From Betaproteobacteria bacterium (lineage in GTDB: Bacteria; Pseudomonadota; Gammaproteobacteria; Burkholderiales; Ga0077523): 64,000 nucleotides of DNA. The stretch spans positions 1 to 64,000 of the forward strand of contig JADJPK010000020.1 in assembly GCA_016713305.1 (NCBI GenBank), given 5' to 3'. The notes below the pieces were generated by a model. That model was given only the letters and a program-made list of their open reading frames with translations, was not told the DNA's origin and did not search any database. Below, piece after piece: positions 17,217 to 27,016 of the stretch; the first letter of the stretch is position 1; each line of letters opens with the position of its first letter. A program made the translations under genes and the position numbers.

Positions 17217-19745
17217 TCAGCGTGAGCAACGAGGCTTGGTGCAAAGTGTTGTCAGAAGGCGGGCATCAAGGGCATCTATCCTGCCATCGTGGTTCAGGTC
17301 GCGAGGGTCCGTTCCTGCGGCGGGCCGGTTGAGCGCCCTTTGCAACACCGCGACGTCATCGAGATCGACCTTGCCGTTGTGGTCCAGATCGGCCTGACGT
17401 TGCGCCATCCGGAAAAGTTGCTTCTTGAGCTGCGCGCTCGACTGTTCGCTGGGAAGGCCCGAAACATCCACCTGCATCGTCGGTACCCCTGACGCACTGC
17501 CGATGTTTCCCCCGCGGAAGTGAAGGTTCGTCCACTCCCCGTAGTTCGTGAGAGGCGACATTCGAGGCCGTGCGCGCGCGCAGTCTTCGTAATCATGATT
17601 GACGTTCGCCCGCACGGGAACGAGATCGATGCCATCGGAGGTGAGGGGCAGGGCGCTGCAGTTCCAGTCGATCGGGTTGTTCGCTCCCGATCGAACCAGC
17701 ACAGCCTCGTCCGATCCCTCGCAGAAGTACATCACCAGAAGCGGATCGACGTCGGCGGCTCCACGAATTCCATGGCGTTCCTCGAGTGCCGCCTCGTCCA
17801 GTGTGGGATTCGCATGGCGGGAGTAGTCGATGAAAGGGGCGAAGGTATCGGGTGACACCTTTCGCCAAAGCGCGATCTGCCAGGAATAGTTCATCACGCT
17901 GAAGTGGTTCGGCTTGCCAGTGAATAGGAGAGTCCTGTCGGATGCGCTGGCGAGCAGCGGGCCGCCGTGATGCAGACCGAGGTTGTGGCCAAGTTCGTGC
18001 ATGAAGGTGCCGGCCAGCGCGAAATCGTACAAGCCGCTGGCATCCTCGGGCTTCAGCCCAAGCGTCACCACGAAGTTCGATCCCGGAACGGGGCTCAGGC
18101 CGGATGAGGTGTCCTCATTCCCGCAGTCGGATCGCTTCTTCATGCCGTGACCGAGAAAGGCGTAGTGAAATACCTGCGCACGCTCCTGCGCCTTGCCATT
18201 GCCTCGGGCATTCGCGAAGTTGGCCTCCATGAACGGCGCCGTCACCTGAAAGACAGTTCCCTCATCCAGGGCCGCAAGCTGCGCCGTCTCGACGATGGAG
18301 GCGGACTTCGACATGGTGTCGCCGGCGGTGGACCACTTGTCCCCCGTGACGGGGTTCATGATGCAGTTCCAGCCGCAGTCGATGTGCAGCCGTATGTCCT
18401 GTGCTGCGAACGCATCGATGAGCAGCTTCTGCGCGGCCAGCGTAAGGTTATGGCTGAATCCGGACGCTTCGACCAGATAGTCGACATGCACGAAGATGTC
18501 CTTGTGCAGGGGGTCGGCACCCATCGCGGGGAGATTCAGGAACGCCGGTCCCGACGCGGTCTGAACGGTGATCCCGTTGCGCTCCCAGTCATCGCATAGT
18601 GCATCGCCGTCGGTGTCCTTGCAGGACAGCAAGACGGCGTGCGAGCAGTTTGGGAATCGTGGATGCGAGGCATTCGCCGCGATCTGACCCTTGTCGTTGA
18701 TCGCGACGGCTTCAGTGAGCGTCCAGCCGGAGGACGCATCGATGCGGGTGTTGAGATCGACCATGCCGCTCGCGTCGTCCCAGAGAAAGGCTCGCCGCGC
18801 GCCACTGTTGAGCGTGTATTGACCCACCACCTGACCGGCATTGTTGATTGCGTTGGCCCGGCTCGAAGTGCCACCGAACGTTTCCAGATCCGTCAGTGTC
18901 GTGCCGTCGCTGACGTAGGCGTGGGACGGGCCGCCATTGACCGTATCGCTGTAGCCAACGATTCGACCCTTGTCATTGATGCCGAGGGCGAACGACTGAC
19001 TGTTGCCGCGCGAAAAAGGGGTCTCTGCGCCGAGCACACCGAGGGAGTAAAGATCCCCGGACGACGCCTTGGTCGAAAAGCTTCCGCAAAAGTAACCGTT
19101 GGCCGTCTGCTTGTTGCAGAACCCCGATGCGCCACCGGCGATCTGCCCGGTGGCATTGACCGCCCGGCCGTAAGTCTCGTTGTCGTTGAAGAGGCTCGGA
19201 AATGCACCCACGTCGGTGAACGCGCCGCCGCCTGGAGCGGTCACGAACGCGTGAAAGGGCGCGTTCACGGGGTTCGTTCCGTAGGTGGGCTGAAACTGGC
19301 CCGCGATCTGCCCGGAGGCATTGATGGCCCAGGCGTAGATTCCGCCGGTGCCGGCGGGAGGTGTGATCCGTACGAGCGGGCCACCCGTACCGTTGGGAGA
19401 ACTGACGAAGACACCATCGCCGTTACCCAGGTTGCCGACGATCGTGCCGTAGTCGTTGATGCCTCTCGCGCTGCTCACGGGATTGCCGAATACGGCGCCC
19501 GGGGTACCCAGATTTCGGATACCCGCTCCATTCGGACCGGTTGCGAAGGCATATGTCCTGAAGTTGGGGTCCGCGCTGTCCCCGACGACCTGCCCTCGAT
19601 TGTTCAGGCCATGCGCGGTGCTCTCGCAGTTGCCCAGCACGCCGACATCGATCACGGTGTACTGCTGCGCCGGCGAGGAACCGCAAACACATGCGAGACA
19701 CAACCCCGCGACGGGAACCGCAAGGCTCGAACGTGGATGGCGCAT
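17217..19745 (-). CDS. secreted zinc metalloprotease with HAF repeats and dockerin
   Basis: An 842-residue exported protein. A signal peptide (about 1–28) is followed by about seven HAF-type repeats (AHGLNNRGQVVGD, ARGINDYGTIVG, AWAINASGQIAG, ALGINDKGRIVG and others), a calcium-loop segment DTDGDALCDDWERNG, and a metzincin-like catalytic domain with HELGHNLGLHH (zinc ligands His/His/His plus catalytic Glu). The C-terminus is a type I dockerin: two calcium loops, DLDHNGKVDLDDVAVLQ and DLNHDGRIDALDARLL. I chose the ATG at 19745 for its signal peptide; the frame is open to 19895. It lies just upstream of the cohesin-like PEP-CTERM gene. The substrate is unknown. Confidence 0.85.
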   Translation of the reverse strand: MRHPRSSLAVPVAGLCLACVCGSSPAQQYTVIDVGVLGNCESTAHGLNNRGQVVGDSADPNFRTYAFATGPNGAGIRNLGTPGAVFGNPVSSARGINDYGTIVGNLGNGDGVFVSSPNGTGGPLVRITPPAGTGGIYAWAINASGQIAGQFQPTYGTNPVNAPFHAFVTAPGGGAFTDVGAFPSLFNDNETYGRAVNATGQIAGGASGFCNKQTANGYFCGSFSTKASSGDLYSLGVLGAETPFSRGNSQSFALGINDKGRIVGYSDTVNGGPSHAYVSDGTTLTDLETFGGTSSRANAINNAGQVVGQYTLNSGARRAFLWDDASGMVDLNTRIDASSGWTLTEAVAINDKGQIAANASHPRFPNCSHAVLLSCKDTDGDALCDDWERNGITVQTASGPAFLNLPAMGADPLHKDIFVHVDYLVEASGFSHNLTLAAQKLLIDAFAAQDIRLHIDCGWNCIMNPVTGDKWSTAGDTMSKSASIVETAQLAALDEGTVFQVTAPFMEANFANARGNGKAQERAQVFHYAFLGHGMKKRSDCGNEDTSSGLSPVPGSNFVVTLGLKPEDASGLYDFALAGTFMHELGHNLGLHHGGPLLASASDRTLLFTGKPNHFSVMNYSWQIALWRKVSPDTFAPFIDYSRHANPTLDEAALEERHGIRGAADVDPLLVMYFCEGSDEAVLVRSGANNPIDWNCSALPLTSDGIDLVPVRANVNHDYEDCARARPRMSPLTNYGEWTNLHFRGGNIGSASGVPTMQVDVSGLPSEQSSAQLKKQLFRMAQRQADLDHNGKVDLDDVAVLQRALNRPAAGTDPRDLNHDGRIDALDARLLTTLCTKPRCSR

Positions 19746-19909
19746 CGAGGAAGGGTTACGGTGGTGGCGACTGCCGGCAAATGTACCAGCATTCCAGGTG
19801 GCGGATGCGGATGCGTGGAACGGGATTCGAATCCGGTCACCGTGCGGCGGCGCATCGGCCGGAAGCCGGGCAGGCCGGGTTGTTCCATGGAACAAGGACC
19901 ATGGTCAAG

Positions 19910-19936
19910 ACAACGGGGGCTCGTGGCCCCCGTTGT
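19910..19936 (-). terminator. Hairpin after the Tat amidohydrolase gene
   Basis: A perfect 11-bp inverted repeat, ACAACGGGGGC / GCCCCCGTTGT, with a 5-nt loop, just after the stop codon of the minus-strand amidohydrolase. The T-run is weak. Confidence 0.7.
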
Positions 19937-19960
19937 TCACTCGCGAAACGGCTTGGTCGA

Positions 19961-21493
19961 TCAGGCCGTCTCTGACTTCTTGCCGATGTAACCGTAGTAC
20001 GTGTTGTTGCGCTCCACGCCTTCGCGGTTGTACTCGTCCTTCATCTGGGCCAGCTTGTCGTGGCTCATCTTGTCCATCACGTCCGCGGTGACTTGGTAGT
20101 TGTACAGGCGGGCGGAGTTCTCTCCGAAGATCATCCGCTTCACCTTGCTGTCGGCGTCGCCCAGGCGAATCTTCCAGCCCATCTTCTTCATCATGTCCTC
20201 GGGAATCTCGAGGCGGCGGAACGCTTCGATCTGCCATTGCGGCGATCCGTACCACACCGAGTCCGTGCCCCAGACGACGTGATCGGCACCCAGACCGTTC
20301 ACGAGCGAGCCGACCACCGCGGCTGCCATGCGCGGATTCGTCACCGCACACGTCGCGAAGGTCGTCCCGAGTTCACCGTACACGTTGGTGAGGCCGTTCT
20401 GGTCGCGCATGCGGGCGAGATCGGTCACCCAGTCGATACGGCCGGTCTGCTCGAACTTGGCGAGATCGTGCGCAGGATCCTCGAGGAAGATCCGCAGCGC
20501 GCCGTGGTACATGATGAAGGCGAAGTCCGGATTGTCCTTGGCGGCCTTCGGCAGATCGTCCACGGTGGCGTGCTTCCAGACGCCCGGCCACGACTTCTCG
20601 TAGTCGCGCGGAAGCAGTCCCTTGTGGATACAGATGATGCGGTTGAGACCCGATTGGCGCGCACGCTCGTAGAACGGATAGACCAGCTTCTCGTCGTCGA
20701 GGCGCCATGCCGTGCCCTTCGCACTCGGCGAGAGAGGATCGCCGATCGTGTAGCCCTTCCACGAATCCGGCTGGTACTCGGCGATGGACTTCTCCACCTC
20801 GTCCATCCACCCTGGCGTGCCGGGCGTGAAGACGGAGTGCGACAGCAGACGGCGGCTGCCTGAAATGGTGTTCACCACCGAGCGGGCATCCCGCAGCTGA
20901 TCGTTGTAGAGCAGGTACCACGACGGATCGTCGAAGGGCGCGCTGGACAGCAGGGCCACTTTCGTGTCGCTGTCCATGAAGATTTCCTTCAGGTAGTTCT
21001 CGAACTTGTAGCGGGCGAGCGTCATGGGGGTCTTCGCCATGGCGGGATTCCACCGCTCGACCGCATACTTGCCGAGCCCGAGAAGTCCTTCCTTGTCGAA
21101 GTCGTCGCGCACGAAGTGCGTCTGATCGTCGAAGATGAACTGGTTGGCAAGCTGCCGTGAACGCTCGTTGGCGAAATCGCGATCCTTCGCCTCGACCTCC
21201 GATACGTTGAATACCGGGCCGAACACCTGGTTCATCGCGAGAAACGCGGCGGCGAAACCGGAGGCGGACTTGAGGAAGCTGCGGCGATCCACGCCGTGGT
21301 ACTTGGCGTACTTGTCGCTGTACTCGTTGATCAGGCCTTCGACCTGCCGCTGTTGCGCGGTCTGGGGTGGCGGGTTGTATTCGCCATTGGAAACGATCTG
21401 GGTGGGGATGGGCGAACGGAATGCTGCCTTGTCCGCCGGTAGAACTTCTTCCAGTTCCTTGTCCGACAACCATCCTGCCGGTCTTTCACTCAT
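19961..21493 (-). CDS. amidohydrolase-2 family protein with internal Tat-like signal
   Basis: A 510-residue TIM-barrel metal-dependent hydrolase or decarboxylase-like protein. After a polar N-terminal region of about 70 residues comes GVDRRSFLKSASGFAAAFLAM, a twin-arginine-type signal, then the catalytic domain with FIFDDQTHFVRDD (an HxH-like motif reduced to TH), ICIHKGLLPRDYE, FIMYHGALR, VYGELGTTFATCAV and VVWGTDSVWYGSPQWQIEAFRR near the C-terminus. ATG 21493 has an AGGGAGGTAGG ribosome site. The substrate is unknown. The long leader before the Tat motif is unusual and raises doubt about export. Confidence 0.82.
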   Translation of the reverse strand: MSERPAGWLSDKELEEVLPADKAAFRSPIPTQIVSNGEYNPPPQTAQQRQVEGLINEYSDKYAKYHGVDRRSFLKSASGFAAAFLAMNQVFGPVFNVSEVEAKDRDFANERSRQLANQFIFDDQTHFVRDDFDKEGLLGLGKYAVERWNPAMAKTPMTLARYKFENYLKEIFMDSDTKVALLSSAPFDDPSWYLLYNDQLRDARSVVNTISGSRRLLSHSVFTPGTPGWMDEVEKSIAEYQPDSWKGYTIGDPLSPSAKGTAWRLDDEKLVYPFYERARQSGLNRIICIHKGLLPRDYEKSWPGVWKHATVDDLPKAAKDNPDFAFIMYHGALRIFLEDPAHDLAKFEQTGRIDWVTDLARMRDQNGLTNVYGELGTTFATCAVTNPRMAAAVVGSLVNGLGADHVVWGTDSVWYGSPQWQIEAFRRLEIPEDMMKKMGWKIRLGDADSKVKRMIFGENSARLYNYQVTADVMDKMSHDKLAQMKDEYNREGVERNNTYYGYIGKKSETA

Positions 21494-22053
21494 TTTCCTA
21501 CCTCCCTTTATCGTGGTTTGGGACGGGTACTTTGAGCATCGTGGACCCAAGCATGGGCCCATGGCGAACCCGCGCCGCGATATTTCGCGAGCGAGAGGGG
21601 CGTGTCAAGGATTCCGCGAGGCGTTTTGCCAGTCAGGCATTGGGAAAACGCGTGGCAATGGCGATGACATTATTGGTGATCAAACGTTCGACATGGCAAC
21701 CGACATGGCAACCGTGACAGAAGAAGCTCCATCGAAACTGGAGGGTCGCCTGCGCGATCGGGAGGATCGATGGTCAGTTGCAGTGCAGCGAACCAGGCCG
21801 CAAGAAACGCTGCGCATGTCCTTCTTGTTGCGCTGCGGGCAGAGGCGGCATCGCGGCGCCTGTCACCGTGAAATGCGGACGGGGATCTCGAACGTGCGGC
21901 TGCATCGGCTCGCTTTGCAGTTCTGCTGCGATGCGATGGTGTCGGCCCTGTCTTCGTGAAGAAGGACGCGAACAGGAGTCCGGATTCCGCCGCGGGGCGG
22001 CCTCACGCGGACCGTCGACCGGGAGGCCGCCGGCTCGTCGTGTTCGAAACCGG
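21494..22053. other. 560-nt intergenic region
   Basis: No credible gene. It contains the upstream region of the Tat amidohydrolase and a tandem 12-bp repeat CGACATGGCAAC at 21689–21700 and 21701–21712. No promoter could be assigned with confidence. Confidence 0.5.
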
Positions 22054-23519
22054 TCAGAGCGATTCCAGAAATTTCAGAAGTGCCTGCCGATCCTGTGACG
22101 GCATCGAACGGAACGTGTTGCGGGACTCCGTCGCCTCGCCCCCGTGCCACAGGATGGCCTCCGTGAAGTTCCGGGCGCGCCCGTCGTGCAGGTAGGCCGG
22201 GCTCCCGTTCACGGTTTCCGACAGGCCGATGCCCCACAGCGGCGGCGTGCGCCAATCGCGTCCGCCGGCTTCGAAATCGGGACGCCCGTCCGCCAGCCCT
22301 TCACCCATGTCGTGCAGGAGCAGATCGGTGTAGGGATGAAAAGTCTGTCCGGCGAGCGCCGGAAGCGGCGGGAACTCTTGAGCGGTCTTCATCTGCGGCG
22401 TGTGACAAGTGCTGCACCCTGCCTCGCCGAAGATCGTCTCGCCGCGCTGCACCAGCGGATCGCCGCTACTGCGTCTTGCCGGCACCGCCAGAGCGAGCGT
22501 CCAGAACTCCAGTTCGTCCCAGTCGGTCGTCACCAGTTCGGGGTCGTTGCCAGGCGTCTGCGCTGCACACAGTGTCTGCACATGCGGGCAGTTCTGGGCG
22601 CGGTAGAGGGGGAGGTGAGGCCCATGTCCCCCAGCGCAGCCACGGCGATCTGCTGCCGGATACTGGGCTGATTCGCTTTCCAGCCGAAACGCCCGATGGC
22701 CACGCGCGCGTTGACCGCATCCCACACCCGGTTCACCCGACCGTTCATACCGAGCGATCGCTGCATTTCCATGCGCTCCAGCAGCGCGGCATCCGGAACG
22801 GCCTGGAGCAGCCCCAATCCGAAGACCGGCTGGGCAAGTCGCAACGAAAACATGGCCTGGGGACCGAACTCGCCGAAGGCGAGATTCGTTGCGCGAAGAA
22901 GGGGGCGCCGAAGCGGCACCTGCTCGCCGTCGCCCAGCGTGACGACGTGTTCCTGCCAATCGACATGGAGTTCGGCTTCCGGGGGGACCGGAGCCGTGTG
23001 ATAGGCAAAGTCCGGAAACGGGCCGCGCAGAGCCCCGTTCTGCAACTGATCGCCGTAGGCGGGATGCGCAACGGGCTCTCCATGCTCGCCGGTACCGGGA
23101 ACCGAGATGCGCACGAGCATCGAAAGGAGCTGTTCGTCCGGGGACGCAGGAGGGCGGCCACGTCCGGCCCCGCCGTGGCATTCGCCGCAGCTCTTCGCGA
23201 TGTAGGTGGGTCCCAGTCCCCATTCGAACTGAAGCGACGTGACCGATGCCCACTTCTTGTCGAAGTGGTGGCGTCCCCGGTTGAAAGCCTGCAGCGATTG
23301 CCGGGGGAGGCCGGCGATCGGCTGCAGGTACGCCTCCGCGTCGGAGCGGGAACTGACGAGGCTGTCGTTCGAATTGCGCTGGGGAGCCTCGCCGGCAGGT
23401 ATGGCCGGAGACGAAGGCACCGACAACGCGAGGGCGAGAGCCAGGCAGGAAACGGGTCGGCGATGCACGGAGTCCGATCGGTGGGCAAGGGGGTTGCGAG
23501 TGGGCGGAGGCCATGACAC
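22054..23519 (-). pseudogene. di-haem oxidoreductase (DUF1111 type), one frameshift
   Basis: Exported di-haem protein of the DUF1111/putative thiol oxidoreductase group, related to di-haem peroxidases. The first part carries a hydrophobic leader, FNRGRHHFDKKW and the haem motif CGECHGG. The second part, in another frame, has GEAGCSTCHTPQ, TFHPYTDLLLHDMGEG, RTPPLWGIGL and AYLHDGRARNFTEAILWHGGEA. The frames join near 22610 where LTSP-LYRAQNCP is broken by one missing base beside a run of five C. This is probably a sequence error. The start is uncertain: ATG 23519 or an internal GTG before HRRPVSC. Confidence 0.8.
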
Positions 23520-23587
23520 GAAGGACGATCACCAAAGCCGCAAGATAAACCGTTGGAGCGTGGGCGTGCCACCGAATCACGGCGCGG

Positions 23588-23601
23588 TTGACATGGGTCA
23601 A
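23588..23601. promoter_or_regulatory. FNR/CRP-family-like palindrome
   Basis: TTGAC-ATGG-GTCAA, a perfect 5+5 dyad with the spacing of FNR-family sites, in the divergent promoter between the di-haem oxidoreductase (minus) and the cytochrome c gene (plus). It resembles the site at 12337–12350. Confidence 0.45.
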
Positions 23602-23699
23602 CGGTTGGGAACACGCTTTGACGGAGATTTCGCGCACCCGCGCGCAGCAGGGACGGTCCTTGTGCGCCGGAGGCAAACGCAGCCCAGGGAGGTTTCAGG

Positions 23700-24179
23700 A
23701 TGAGACTCAGGCTCGCAGGCGCAGGTGTCTTGCTGATGCTGTCAGCCGCAGCTGCATTCGCGGCGGAAGACGTGGATCTCGCAGAAGGCGAGAAGCTCTA
23801 CACGGCCCAGTGTCAGATCTGTCATGGAAAGGCTGCTGCAGTGGACGCGAGCGAGGCGCTGCTTCCCGCGCGGGGGCCCGGAATGGTGCTCGCTGCGGCG
23901 CAGCACGGACGCAGCGATGTCCCGGTGACGCTCGCCTTCGCGCCGCCCTTCGGTCCGCCGCTCAACGGCGTCTACGGAAGAAAGGCGGGGAGCGTTCCCG
24001 GATTCGACTACTCGAGCACCCTGCTCGCCACCCTCAAGGATCTCGTCTGGGACGACGCGTCCCTCAACGTCTGGATCACCAATCCGCAGGCATGGGTGCC
24101 CGGCGTCTACATGTTCTACAAGCAGCCCGACGCGGAGATCCGCCGGAAGATCATTGCCTACCTGAAGGCCAACCGATAG
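23700..24179 (+). CDS. mono-haem cytochrome c
   Basis: A 159-residue exported class I cytochrome. It has a signal peptide (cleavage near AFAAED) and one haem motif CQICH (about 38–42). Candidate axial Met residues lie in the YMFYKQ region. An insertion containing LPARGPGMVLAAAQHGRSD makes it longer than minimal class I proteins. It has a GGGAGGTTTCAGG ribosome site. It is divergent from the di-haem oxidoreductase and may be its partner, sharing the intervening FNR-like site. Confidence 0.9.
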   Translation: MRLRLAGAGVLLMLSAAAAFAAEDVDLAEGEKLYTAQCQICHGKAAAVDASEALLPARGPGMVLAAAQHGRSDVPVTLAFAPPFGPPLNGVYGRKAGSVPGFDYSSTLLATLKDLVWDDASLNVWITNPQAWVPGVYMFYKQPDAEIRRKIIAYLKANR

Positions 24180-24275
24180 GGGCGTCGCGTCCAGGCACCC
24201 TGCGGGCATCCGGACGAGGTCAGGCGCGCGTCACGACGTGAGGGCCGAGGACGCCTGTTCGCGAACCAACCGTCG

Positions 24276-25853
24276 CTAGCCGTCCTTCAACGACTCCCGC
24301 AGTTCGCGCTTGAGGATCTTGCCGCTGGCGTTCTTGGGCAACGCGTCCACGAACACCACGCGCTTGGGGGCCTTGAAATGCGCAAGACGTTCGCGGCAAT
24401 GGGCAATGAGGGTGTCTTCGTCGAGGGACTGTCCCGCCTTGCGCACGACGGCCGCCGTGACCATCTCGATCCAGGTCGGGTGCGGCGTTCCGAACACTGC
24501 CGCTTCGGCCACGGCCGGGTGCTGGTAGATCGTCTCTTCCACTTCGCGGCTCGCGACGTTCTCCCCGCCCGTCTTGATCATGTCCTTCTTGCGGTCGACC
24601 ACCCGCAGATAGCCTTCCTCGTCCATCACGCCCAGATCGCCGCTGTGAAACCAGCCGTGGCGGAACGCCTCTGCGGTCTTCTGCGGATCGTTCCAGTATC
24701 CCAGCATCACGTGTGGCCCCCGGTGGACGATCTCGCCCACGGTGCCGGGCGGCACCGGATGGTCGTCGTCGTCCACGATCTGCGTTTCCACGTTGATGCA
24801 TGCCTTGCCTGCCGAACCCAGCTTGCGCAACTGGTCCTCGGGCCTGAGCGCCGTGGCCACCGGCGACATCTCGGTCTGTCCGTAGAAGTTGAACAGGCGC
24901 AGGCCCGGCAGGCGTTCGGAGAGTTCCTTCACCACCTCCATGGGCATGATCGACGCGCCGTAGTACCCCTTGCGAAGGCAGGACAGGTCGCGCCTGTCGA
25001 AATCCGGGTGCCGCAGCAGGCCGATCCACACCGTGGGCGGGCAGAAGAGCTTCGTTGCACGGTTCCGTTCGATCGCGGCGAGCAGCGCGGCAGGATCGGC
25101 GCCAGGCAGAAGGATGTTCGTGGCGCCGAGATACAGGCCGGGCGAGAGAAAGCAGTGCAACTGGGCGCAGTGAAAGAGGGGAAGAGCGTGGACTTCGATG
25201 TCGTCGCCGCTCATCTCGCCGTCCACGATGCAGCTCACGTACTGGGAGATGTAGTTGCGCGAAGACAGTGTGGCGCCTTTCGGCCGCGATTCCGTCCCGC
25301 TGGTGTAGAGCAATTGCACCGGCTCGTCGTCGCCTATTGCCACGTCGGGAGGCGTCGCATCGGCATGGCGCTGCCAGCGGTCCGTGTCTTCCCAGCCTGA
25401 AGGCAGAGGGTCGCCATGGTCGGGAATGATGGCCTTCAGCCGCACCGTGGGCGGTATGAGCGCGAGAGCGGCTTCGCCCACGGGATGCAATCTGTCTTCC
25501 ACGATCAACGCCACGGCCTCGCTGTGCTGGAGGATGTAGGCGACCTCCTGCGCGTTCAGCATGAAATTGACCGGCACGAGAATCGCACCGATGCGCGCCG
25601 CGGCGAAGTTGAGCAGCACGAACGTGTCGTTGTTGTGGGACAGCAGCGCGATGCGCTCGCCCTTGGCGATGCCGCGAGCTGCAAGGGCATTGGCGACGCG
25701 GTTGACGGTCTCGTCGAGCTGCGCGTACGTCCAGTGGCGATCGCCATACGCAAGCGCGATCTTGTCGGGCACGCGGCGGGAACTGCGCCAGAGCAGTTCG
25801 CCCAGCCCGTACCGGCGGGCGCGTTCCACGGTGGGGAGTGCAGCGGTGGTCAT
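24276..25853 (-). CDS. AMP-dependent acyl-CoA synthetase
   Basis: A 525-residue adenylate-forming ligase that activates a carboxylic acid to its CoA thioester. Core motifs are LLYTSGTESRPKGATLS (P-loop, about 175–190), FNFYGQTEMSP (A5), GWFHSGDLGVMDEEGYLRVVDRKKDMIKTGGENV (A7–A8) and the A10 Lys in NASGKILKRELR. The start is ATG 25853, although the frame is open upstream. It is encoded alone on the minus strand, divergent from the amidohydrolase gene at 26042. The acid substrate is not predictable; medium- or aromatic-chain acids are possible. Confidence 0.92.
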   Translation of the reverse strand: MTTAALPTVERARRYGLGELLWRSSRRVPDKIALAYGDRHWTYAQLDETVNRVANALAARGIAKGERIALLSHNNDTFVLLNFAAARIGAILVPVNFMLNAQEVAYILQHSEAVALIVEDRLHPVGEAALALIPPTVRLKAIIPDHGDPLPSGWEDTDRWQRHADATPPDVAIGDDEPVQLLYTSGTESRPKGATLSSRNYISQYVSCIVDGEMSGDDIEVHALPLFHCAQLHCFLSPGLYLGATNILLPGADPAALLAAIERNRATKLFCPPTVWIGLLRHPDFDRRDLSCLRKGYYGASIMPMEVVKELSERLPGLRLFNFYGQTEMSPVATALRPEDQLRKLGSAGKACINVETQIVDDDDHPVPPGTVGEIVHRGPHVMLGYWNDPQKTAEAFRHGWFHSGDLGVMDEEGYLRVVDRKKDMIKTGGENVASREVEETIYQHPAVAEAAVFGTPHPTWIEMVTAAVVRKAGQSLDEDTLIAHCRERLAHFKAPKRVVFVDALPKNASGKILKRELRESLKDG

Positions 25854-26041
25854 GTCCGGTGGATCGTTCAGGAGTCGGCTTGGGCTGGAAGCGTATCGCA
25901 AGTTCGGGGCGGGATCCCCGGTTTCCCGCTGACACGGAGAATCCTGGTCGCGGGTTCCGTGCGGAACCGGGGTTCGGGCGTGCTGTCGCGTGTCCCCGCT
26001 TGGCGGTAGAGTGCGCAGCCTCGGCAGAACCCGGATCCGCC

Positions 26042-26956
26042 ATGAACCACAGTATTCGCGCTGGACGAGCGCCCCAGCCTTCCACTGCCGTGAACTTCGC
26101 GGTGCCGCAAGACGCCTGCGACTGCCACACGCACATTCATGGGGAACCCGCGGAGTATCCGTTCGATCCCGCGCGTGCGTACACACCGGAGACCGCCTTG
26201 CCGCACGAAATGGCGGCGCTGCACGCCGCGCTGCATGTGCGCAGGGTGGTGATCGTCACGCCCAGTGTCTACGGCACGGACAACTCTGCAACGCTGTACG
26301 GCATGAGGGCACGCGGTGGCGATGCGCGCGGGGTCGTGGTCATCAACGACGACACGGCGGACGGAGAACTGGACGCGATGCACGCGGCCGGCGTGCGAGG
26401 CCTGCGGCTCAACCTTTCCACCGCCGGCATCCACGATCCGGACGTCGCCAAGGTGGCACTCGGGCGCGCGTTGCGGCGCGCGGCGGCGCGGGGCTGGCAC
26501 GTGCAGATCTTCACCCATCCGCCGACCATCGAGGCCGTGGCCGACATCGTCCGGCAGGCACCCGTACCCGTCGTCTTCGATCATTTCGGCGGGGCGGTCG
26601 CCTCCGCTGGCATCGGTCAACGCGGGTTCGCCGATCTCGTGGACCTGGTCCGGACCGGCCACGCCTACGTGAAGATCTCCGGTGCCTACCGGTCTTCCAG
26701 CCTCGCACCGGATTTTCCCGACATCGTGCCCTTTGCGCGTGCGCTCATCGAGGCCAACGCGGACAGGGTTCTGTGGGGTACCGACTGGCCCCATCCGAGC
26801 GGCGCCACGCCGGCGGGACGGAATCGCCTGGAGATCCCGCCCGCGCATCCCATCGACGACGGACGGCTCATGAACCAGCTTGCGATCTGGGCTCCGGACG
26901 AATCGCTCCGCGCGAGAATCCTCGTGCACAATCCCGCGCGTCTTTACGAGTTCTGA
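26042..26956 (+). CDS. amidohydrolase of the LigI/PDC-lactonase type
   Basis: A 304-residue TIM-barrel hydrolase of the amidohydrolase-2 family, close in pattern to 2-pyrone-4,6-dicarboxylate lactonases and related sugar lactonases. Visible motifs are ACDCHTHIHG (HxH near residue 29), RGLRLNLSTAG, VQIFTHPPT, VVFDHFGG and the C-terminal catalytic Asp in VLWGTDWPHPSG. The start ATG is at 26042. An SDR gene follows 60 nt downstream on the same strand, suggesting a small catabolic pair, possibly with the divergent CoA ligase. Confidence 0.85.
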   Translation: MNHSIRAGRAPQPSTAVNFAVPQDACDCHTHIHGEPAEYPFDPARAYTPETALPHEMAALHAALHVRRVVIVTPSVYGTDNSATLYGMRARGGDARGVVVINDDTADGELDAMHAAGVRGLRLNLSTAGIHDPDVAKVALGRALRRAAARGWHVQIFTHPPTIEAVADIVRQAPVPVVFDHFGGAVASAGIGQRGFADLVDLVRTGHAYVKISGAYRSSSLAPDFPDIVPFARALIEANADRVLWGTDWPHPSGATPAGRNRLEIPPAHPIDDGRLMNQLAIWAPDESLRARILVHNPARLYEF

Positions 26957-27016
26957 GGCTCGCATCATGACGGCCATGCGCTGCATCCGGACGGGCCGCG
27001 AACGGGAGGGGGCCGC

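Noticed and set aside
21689..21712. Two tandem 12-bp repeats as a CRISPR or origin iteron
   Set aside because: Only two copies without spacers; no cas, rep or parA gene nearby.
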